Origin: UBA3496 sp964558115
GTDB lineage: Bacteria; UBA8248
DNA length: 9,316 nt
Direction of reading: 5' to 3'
Assembly (NCBI GenBank): GCA_964558115.1
Contig: CAZLCI010000073.1
Coordinates: 1 to 9,316 of the forward strand
Shown: positions 5,874-9,316 of the stretch, in pieces
Layout of the letters: each line of letters starts with the position of its first letter
Numbering within the stretch: position 1 is the stretch's first letter
Made by a program: the position numbers and the translations under genes
The notes under the pieces: generated by a model
Told to the model about the DNA's origin: nothing
Database searches by the model: none
What the model saw: only the letters and a program-made list of their open reading frames with translations

Positions 5874-6911
5874 TTGAATAAACTGCCAGTTTTATCAGTT
5901 TCTATGGGTGATCCCGCTGGGGTTGGACCAGAGGTATGCCTAAAAGCTATTTTGCATAGTAAAGTTCGCAGATCTTGTATTCCGATTATAATTGGCGATT
6001 TGAAAGTATTAAAATTTCATGCACAAAAGATGGAAATACGTAATCAATTAAGAGCAATAGACTCATCAGAAATTATCAAACTTCGAAATAAAAAAATAAA
6101 TTTTTCTCCTGTCATCGATCTCAAGAATGTAAGAGTGAATGAGAAAATGTTTGGGAAAGTTAGTTCTTCTTTCGGTAAAGCCTCGGCAGAGTATATCGAG
6201 GTAGGGGTAGAATTGATAAAATCCAGTTGCTCCGACGCAATAGTTACAGGACCTATTAACAAAGAGGCATTTAATTCTGCTGGATATATATATCCAGGAC
6301 ATACAGAATTCATAACTTCTTTGGTTGGCGGGGGAAAACCTGTAATGTTGTTTTGTCATCCTAAATTAAAAATTGCGCACGTTTCTACTCACTGTAGTTT
6401 GAAAGATGCTTTGAAAAAAGTAAAAAAAAGACAAATTGTGAATGTAGGTAAAATTTTTTTTGAATCTTTGCAAGCTATGGGTTTTGAAAATCCCAGGATA
6501 GCAGTTGCTGCATTAAATCCACATTGTGGGGAAGGTGGTTTATTTGGTTCTGAAGAAATAAAAGAGATTATTCCAGCCATTAATGAATTGAGTGCTCTTG
6601 GAATAGATATTACTGGTCCTGTTTCTCCAGATGTAGTTTTTTCCATGAATAGAGATGGGATATTTGATGGAGTGATAGCTATGTATCATGATCAAGGGCA
6701 TATTGCTGGTAAAATGATAGGTTTTAATTTCAGTAAAAATGGAACAGTAGTTCGTGCAGTAAATGTAACCCTCGGTTTGCCAATAATTAGGACATCAGTT
6801 GAGCACGGAACTGGTTTTGAGATTGCAGGAAAGGGTATAGCAAGCGAAATGAGTATGGTAGATGCTTTAGTTCTCGCCTCTACTATGAGTAGATGCAAAA
6901 ATTTTATTTAA
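5874..6911 (+). CDS. PdxA-family 4-phosphate dehydrogenase (4-hydroxythreonine-4-phosphate dehydrogenase-like)
   Basis: This is a PdxA-family NAD(P)-dependent oxidative decarboxylase. Classical PdxA oxidises 4-phosphohydroxy-L-threonine in pyridoxal-5'-phosphate synthesis; PdxA2-type relatives act on D-threonate or D-erythronate 4-phosphate in sugar-acid catabolism. Motifs in order are MGDPAGVGPE near the N-terminus, TGPINKEAF, PGHTEF, STHCSLKDAL, ALNPHCGEGGLFG, MYHDQGH, VNVTLGLPIIRTSVEHGT and a final IAGKGIA. The three metal-binding histidines (in STHC, NPHC and MYHDQ) are all present at the spacing of E. coli PdxA (44 and 55 residues). The start is uncertain: TTG at 5874 gives the usual short lead before GDPAG (345 residues); TTG at 5859 adds five residues. 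Neither has a strong ribosome site. No pdxJ, ksgA or pyridoxal gene is adjacent; instead it is divergent from a split decarboxylase and followed after 39 bp by dam. I therefore leave the symbol empty: biosynthetic and catabolic roles are both possible. Confidence 0.88.
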   Translation: MNKLPVLSVSMGDPAGVGPEVCLKAILHSKVRRSCIPIIIGDLKVLKFHAQKMEIRNQLRAIDSSEIIKLRNKKINFSPVIDLKNVRVNEKMFGKVSSSFGKASAEYIEVGVELIKSSCSDAIVTGPINKEAFNSAGYIYPGHTEFITSLVGGGKPVMLFCHPKLKIAHVSTHCSLKDALKKVKKRQIVNVGKIFFESLQAMGFENPRIAVAALNPHCGEGGLFGSEEIKEIIPAINELSALGIDITGPVSPDVVFSMNRDGIFDGVIAMYHDQGHIAGKMIGFNFSKNGTVVRAVNVTLGLPIIRTSVEHGTGFEIAGKGIASEMSMVDALVLASTMSRCKNFI

Positions 6912-6950
6912 TCAAAAAGTGTCATGAAAAAATAGTGTAGGAATTAGTTA

Positions 6951-7751
6951 ATGAAAGCTTTTCTTAAATGGGCAGGTGGAAAATCAAGAATTGCCTCGAA
7001 AATAAAAGAACATTTGAAAGATGGACAGCGGTTGGTAGAACCCTTTGTTGGTTCAGGTGCTTTATTTTTGAGTAATAGTTTTGACAAATATCTCCTTTGT
7101 GATACCAACGTTGATTTAATCAATTTGTATAATAATCTGAAGAATAATCCTGAAGAATTAATTGCTTTAACAGGAAAATATTTTGCTGAAAAATATAATT
7201 CTGAATTGCAATTTTACAAATTGAGAGAAAAATTCAACTCTTTAGACTCTAATGAAATGATGAAAAGTGCTTTGTTCGTATACCTGAATAAACATGCATT
7301 TAACGGACTTTGTCGTTACAATCGAAAAGGTTTTTTTAATGTTCCTTATGGAAGATATAAAGCTCCTAAATTTCCTATGGAAGAAATGTGTGATTTCGCT
7401 AAAAAAGCTAAACGAGCGAAGTTTAAATGTCAGGATTTCGAAGATACTTTTAGAGAAACAAGGGAAGGAGATATAATTTATTGTGATCCTCCTTATGTGC
7501 CTTTGTCCGCCACTTCTAATTTTACTTCGTACTCAAAAAATGACTTTGGACTTGAAGATCAGAATCTATTAGCAAGGAATGCAGAGAAATCTAAGGCTAA
7601 AGGTATCCAATGCGTAATTTCAAATCATGACTTAAAAATTACTAGAGAAATGTATAGAAAGTCCGAAATATACGAGATTAGTGTACAACGAAAAATAGCA
7701 AGTAAATCTACAAGCAGAAAAAAAGTGAATGAAATTATCGCGGTTTTTTGA
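6951..7751 (+). CDS. dam: DNA adenine methylase, Dam family (predicted GATC specificity)
   Basis: This is an S-adenosylmethionine-dependent N6-adenine methyltransferase of the D12/Dam class, which methylates DNA in the cytosol. The 266 residues match E. coli Dam closely from end to end: FLKWAGGK (4-11, motif X), VEPFVGSGALFL (29-40, SAM-binding motif I), FNGLCRYNRKGFFNVPYGRY (117-136), DPPYVPLSATSNFTSY (179-194, catalytic motif IV) and VISNHD (222-227). Lys6, Leu120 and Arg122 correspond to the E. coli Dam residues K9, L122 and R124 that contact GATC, so GATC specificity is a good prediction. The start at 6951 has AGGAA (6939-6943) 7 nt upstream. No restriction endonuclease lies on either side, so this is a solitary methylase for mismatch repair, replication timing or gene regulation rather than defence. 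It follows the pdxA-like gene by 39 bp and may be co-transcribed with it. Confidence 0.93.
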   Translation: MKAFLKWAGGKSRIASKIKEHLKDGQRLVEPFVGSGALFLSNSFDKYLLCDTNVDLINLYNNLKNNPEELIALTGKYFAEKYNSELQFYKLREKFNSLDSNEMMKSALFVYLNKHAFNGLCRYNRKGFFNVPYGRYKAPKFPMEEMCDFAKKAKRAKFKCQDFEDTFRETREGDIIYCDPPYVPLSATSNFTSYSKNDFGLEDQNLLARNAEKSKAKGIQCVISNHDLKITREMYRKSEIYEISVQRKIASKSTSRKKVNEIIAVF

Positions 7752-7757
7752 GATTGA

Positions 7758-7771
7758 GCGAAATATTTCGC
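7758..7771. repeat. Perfect 14-bp palindrome after dam
   Basis: GCGAAATATTTCGC reads identically on both strands and starts 6 nt after the dam stop codon; TTCGCGAA (7767-7774) overlaps it. It could form a 5-bp hairpin with an ATAT loop, but no T-run follows, so it is a poor terminator. The rest of the 123-bp convergent gap up to 7874 holds only AT-rich sequence with short A/T-only inverted repeats and no recognisable gene. Confidence 0.45.
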
Positions 7772-7874
7772 GAAGGGAATCAGTATATTAAATGGATTAA
7801 TTTTTTACCTGAAATGCTAAAATTAAGAAAAATATTTTTTCTGTTTGTGCTAATTAGATTTTCTTTGATTTATT

Positions 7875-8405
7875 TTATTGGGAATTTAGTTCTATAATTT
7901 TCCCCGAACTATCAAGACGCAATCCAGATTTCTCGGCACGTTCAAGAACCGATTTTGCCCAGCTAATTTTCCCAGGGTTGTTCCCACCTAAAATTGCCAT
8001 TAAGTTTGCATATTCATTGCCAATATTTTTAAAACCTCGCATAACTCCTGGAGGAATTGAAATAATATCAAAGGTCTCAAGTTCTATATTATTTTCTCCA
8101 TTTTCTCCCCAATATACTGACCATTTTCCTGACATAGCAAAGAAAACCTCGACTGTAGTGTGTGAATGTAACGCGGCTCCTTTTCCTCGTTCAGCACCAA
8201 CGTAATGCACGTTGAAGCCTTCAACTGTATCAATTGATGGTTTTAGTTCTGGATCTTCTGATACTCCATTTCCAATCACATTGTATAAATCCCTTGCATG
8301 TTCTGAAAGACGTGTATCGACAAAAGCTTGTTTAGATAGTTTCATTTCAGTGAATTTTGCATATCGCTTTTTCATATCTTCCATGCGGATATCTCTTTGT
8401 GTCAT
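7875..8405 (-). CDS. Cupin-domain protein
   Basis: This is a small single-domain cupin (RmlC-like beta barrel), 176 residues from the chosen start. Cupin motif 1 is clear: GAALHSHTTVEVFFAMSG (76-93) supplies His80, His82 and Glu86 as metal ligands. Motif 2 is altered: IPPGVMRGFKN (117-127) keeps the PxG and the Asn but has Arg123 where the fourth ligand His normally stands. The N-terminal 60 residues are charged and probably helical; there is no signal peptide. The best start is ATG 8405, which has AAGGAGG 5 nt upstream; an ATG 12 codons earlier (8441) has no ribosome site. It lies 80 bp downstream of the xdhC-like gene on the same strand and is probably in its transcript. Cupins of this kind may be dioxygenases, isomerases or ligand-binding proteins, so no function can be assigned. 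A metal-dependent role in the same catabolic context is a guess. Confidence 0.83.
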   Translation of the reverse strand: MTQRDIRMEDMKKRYAKFTEMKLSKQAFVDTRLSEHARDLYNVIGNGVSEDPELKPSIDTVEGFNVHYVGAERGKGAALHSHTTVEVFFAMSGKWSVYWGENGENNIELETFDIISIPPGVMRGFKNIGNEYANLMAILGGNNPGKISWAKSVLERAEKSGLRLDSSGKIIELNSQ

Positions 8406-8410
8406 AGCAT

Positions 8411-8417
8411 CCTCCTT
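8411..8417 (-). promoter_or_regulatory. Strong ribosome binding site that fixes the cupin start
   Basis: Minus-strand AAGGAGG (8417-8411) is followed by ATGCT and then the ATG at 8405. The 5-nt spacing favours 8405. The out-of-frame ATG at 8410 directly abuts the site and cannot be used efficiently, and the in-frame ATG at 8441 lies upstream of it. Confidence 0.75.
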
Positions 8418-8485
8418 TTGAGTGATGGTTTTTTCTGACATAAAGCATGAGTTTATACTGTATTAAATTTTTGTAGGATTCAGTT

Positions 8486-9316
8486 CTATTTTTTTTCTTT
8501 TGGGAAAGGTACTCGTTTAGACTGAATTGATTTCAGGGCTAATTCTTGACCTAGCCTTCTATCTTTAATTAATTCTGCAACGATAGAGACAGCAATTTCT
8601 CCTGGGCTATCTGCACCTATATCTAAGCCAATAGGGGCATGAACTCTTTCTATGAGTTCTTGTCTCTTAAAGCCTTTTTCTTGCAAATGTCGATATGTGA
8701 GAAGAACCTTACTTTTAGAACCTATCATTCCAATGTAGCGAGCAGGTGTAGAAAGTGCCCATTCTAATACTGTTTCGTCATTTGAATGGCCACGTGTAAT
8801 AATAGCAAGATAACTAGACTCGTCTATTTCAAGGGAATCGAATATTCCAGGAAACTCTCCTACGTAAAAGTCCTCAGCCATTGGGAATCTTTCTTTGTTA
8901 GCAAAGCTAGGTCTATCTTCAACAATAGATGTGCGAAATCCTGCGAGGTGAGCAGTTTGAGCAACACAAAATGAAACGTGGCCTCCTCCAAACAGATATA
9001 TTTTAGGTTGAGTAGTTATAGGTTCTATGAAAATCTCTGTCGAGCTATGCTCTTTGCTTATATCTTTTTTGTCTGTTTTGTTCTTGTCGAACTCCAAAGT
9101 TGTGGGTTGGCCTTCTCTCATGATCCGTGAACTCTCTCTCCAAATTTCTGCTTCATATTTGGATAAACTTCCAATGGTACTTCCATCTTTTAAAATTAAA
9201 AGTTTTTTATTCTCATTCTCAAAAGGAGATATCTGCGTAGCCATTGCAGCACTCCCACCTGTTCGTCTAATTTTATTTACAGCTGAAAGTAGTTCGATAC
9301 TGTAACTTTCTAAGGG
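8486..9316 (-). CDS. XdhC/CoxI-family molybdoenzyme maturation protein, N-terminus cut by right window edge
   Basis: XdhC/CoxI proteins bind molybdenum cofactor, promote its sulfuration and help insert it into xanthine dehydrogenase- or CO dehydrogenase-type hydroxylases. The Rossmann-like C-domain is clear: IYLFGGGHVSFCVAQTAHLAGF, then AIITRGHSNDETVLEWAL, ARYIGMIGSKSKV and the terminal APIGLDIGADSPGEIAVSIVAELI. The first in-frame ATG (9244) is not the start: the frame stays open to the window edge and encodes ELLSAVNKIRRTGGSAAMAT, which matches the N-terminal XdhC segment where a conserved ATV.R..GSAPR is expected. The true start is therefore beyond base 9316, probably by only a few residues. 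The usual GS.GGGC.E motif reads GSLSKYEAE here, so the conserved cysteine is missing. The cupin gene follows 80 bp downstream. No molybdoenzyme subunit is in the window; one may lie beyond the right edge. Confidence 0.87.
   Translation of the reverse strand, partial: PLESYSIELLSAVNKIRRTGGSAAMATQISPFENENKKLLILKDGSTIGSLSKYEAEIWRESSRIMREGQPTTLEFDKNKTDKKDISKEHSSTEIFIEPITTQPKIYLFGGGHVSFCVAQTAHLAGFRTSIVEDRPSFANKERFPMAEDFYVGEFPGIFDSLEIDESSYLAIITRGHSNDETVLEWALSTPARYIGMIGSKSKVLLTYRHLQEKGFKRQELIERVHAPIGLDIGADSPGEIAVSIVAELIKDRRLGQELALKSIQSKRVPFPKEKK

Noticed and set aside
6951..7751. Dam as part of a restriction-modification or phage-defence system
   Set aside because: No endonuclease, defence gene, integrase or phage gene is found on either side within the window.
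7825..7842. AT-only inverted repeat (AGAAAAA ... TTTTTCT) as a terminator for the cupin gene
   Set aside because: The stem has one G-C pair per arm and no separate T-run on the minus strand. Similar runs arise by chance here, such as the repeat at 2544-2560.
9027..9305. Plus-strand 92-residue frame opposite xdhC
   Set aside because: The minus frame is open to the window edge and matches the XdhC N-domain, so this is an antisense shadow.

Overview
The window is AT-rich (roughly one third G+C by eye), densely coding bacterial DNA. It holds nine protein genes, two of them cut by the window edges, and no RNA genes, CRISPR array or insertion sequence that I can see. Bacterial Shine-Dalgarno sites, a Rho-independent terminator, PyrR, a PcnB/CCA-type nucleotidyltransferase and a Dam-type methylase all point to a bacterium. 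Three genes (pyrR, cca and the pdxA-like gene) appear to start with TTG. The nucleotidyltransferase resembles the type with a DWDLATN motif rather than the short gammaproteobacterial Cca, while the methylase is very close to the enterobacterial Dam pattern. I therefore do not assign a phylum. An AT-rich marine or otherwise streamlined Gram-negative is a guess.

Layout. Bases 1-533 (+) are the C-terminal half of an alpha/beta hydrolase, closed by a strong terminator (540-583). Facing it on the minus strand is a two-gene unit, cca (TTG start at 2460) followed by pyrR (565-1134). The last codons of pyrR lie inside the hydrolase terminator. Across a 147-bp divergent gap, two tandem paralogous zinc-free medium-chain reductases of the quinone oxidoreductase type run on the plus strand (2608-3582 and 3688-4659). 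The second abuts, with no intervening base, a convergent minus-strand pair encoding a split thiamine-diphosphate decarboxylase related to sulfopyruvate/phosphonopyruvate decarboxylases (PYR-domain subunit 5256-5762, PP-domain subunit 4660-5244). Divergent from that pair are a PdxA-family dehydrogenase (5874-6911) and a solitary Dam-type adenine methylase (6951-7751). The right end carries a minus-strand cupin gene (7875-8405) downstream of an XdhC/CoxI-family gene (8486 to the window edge).

How the genes may work together. cca and pyrR are housekeeping functions (tRNA 3' ends, pyrimidine salvage or regulation). The hydrolase, two enone/quinone-type reductases, split ThDP decarboxylase, PdxA-like oxidative decarboxylase, cupin and molybdoenzyme-maturation factor look like an accessory catabolic neighbourhood for small organic acids or ring compounds. 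This reading rests on family membership and proximity only; no substrate can be read from the sequence. The most notable points are the divergent ThDP-decarboxylase / PdxA-like arrangement with a palindrome inside a candidate promoter, the altered motifs in the XdhC and cupin proteins, and the terminator that doubles as coding sequence.
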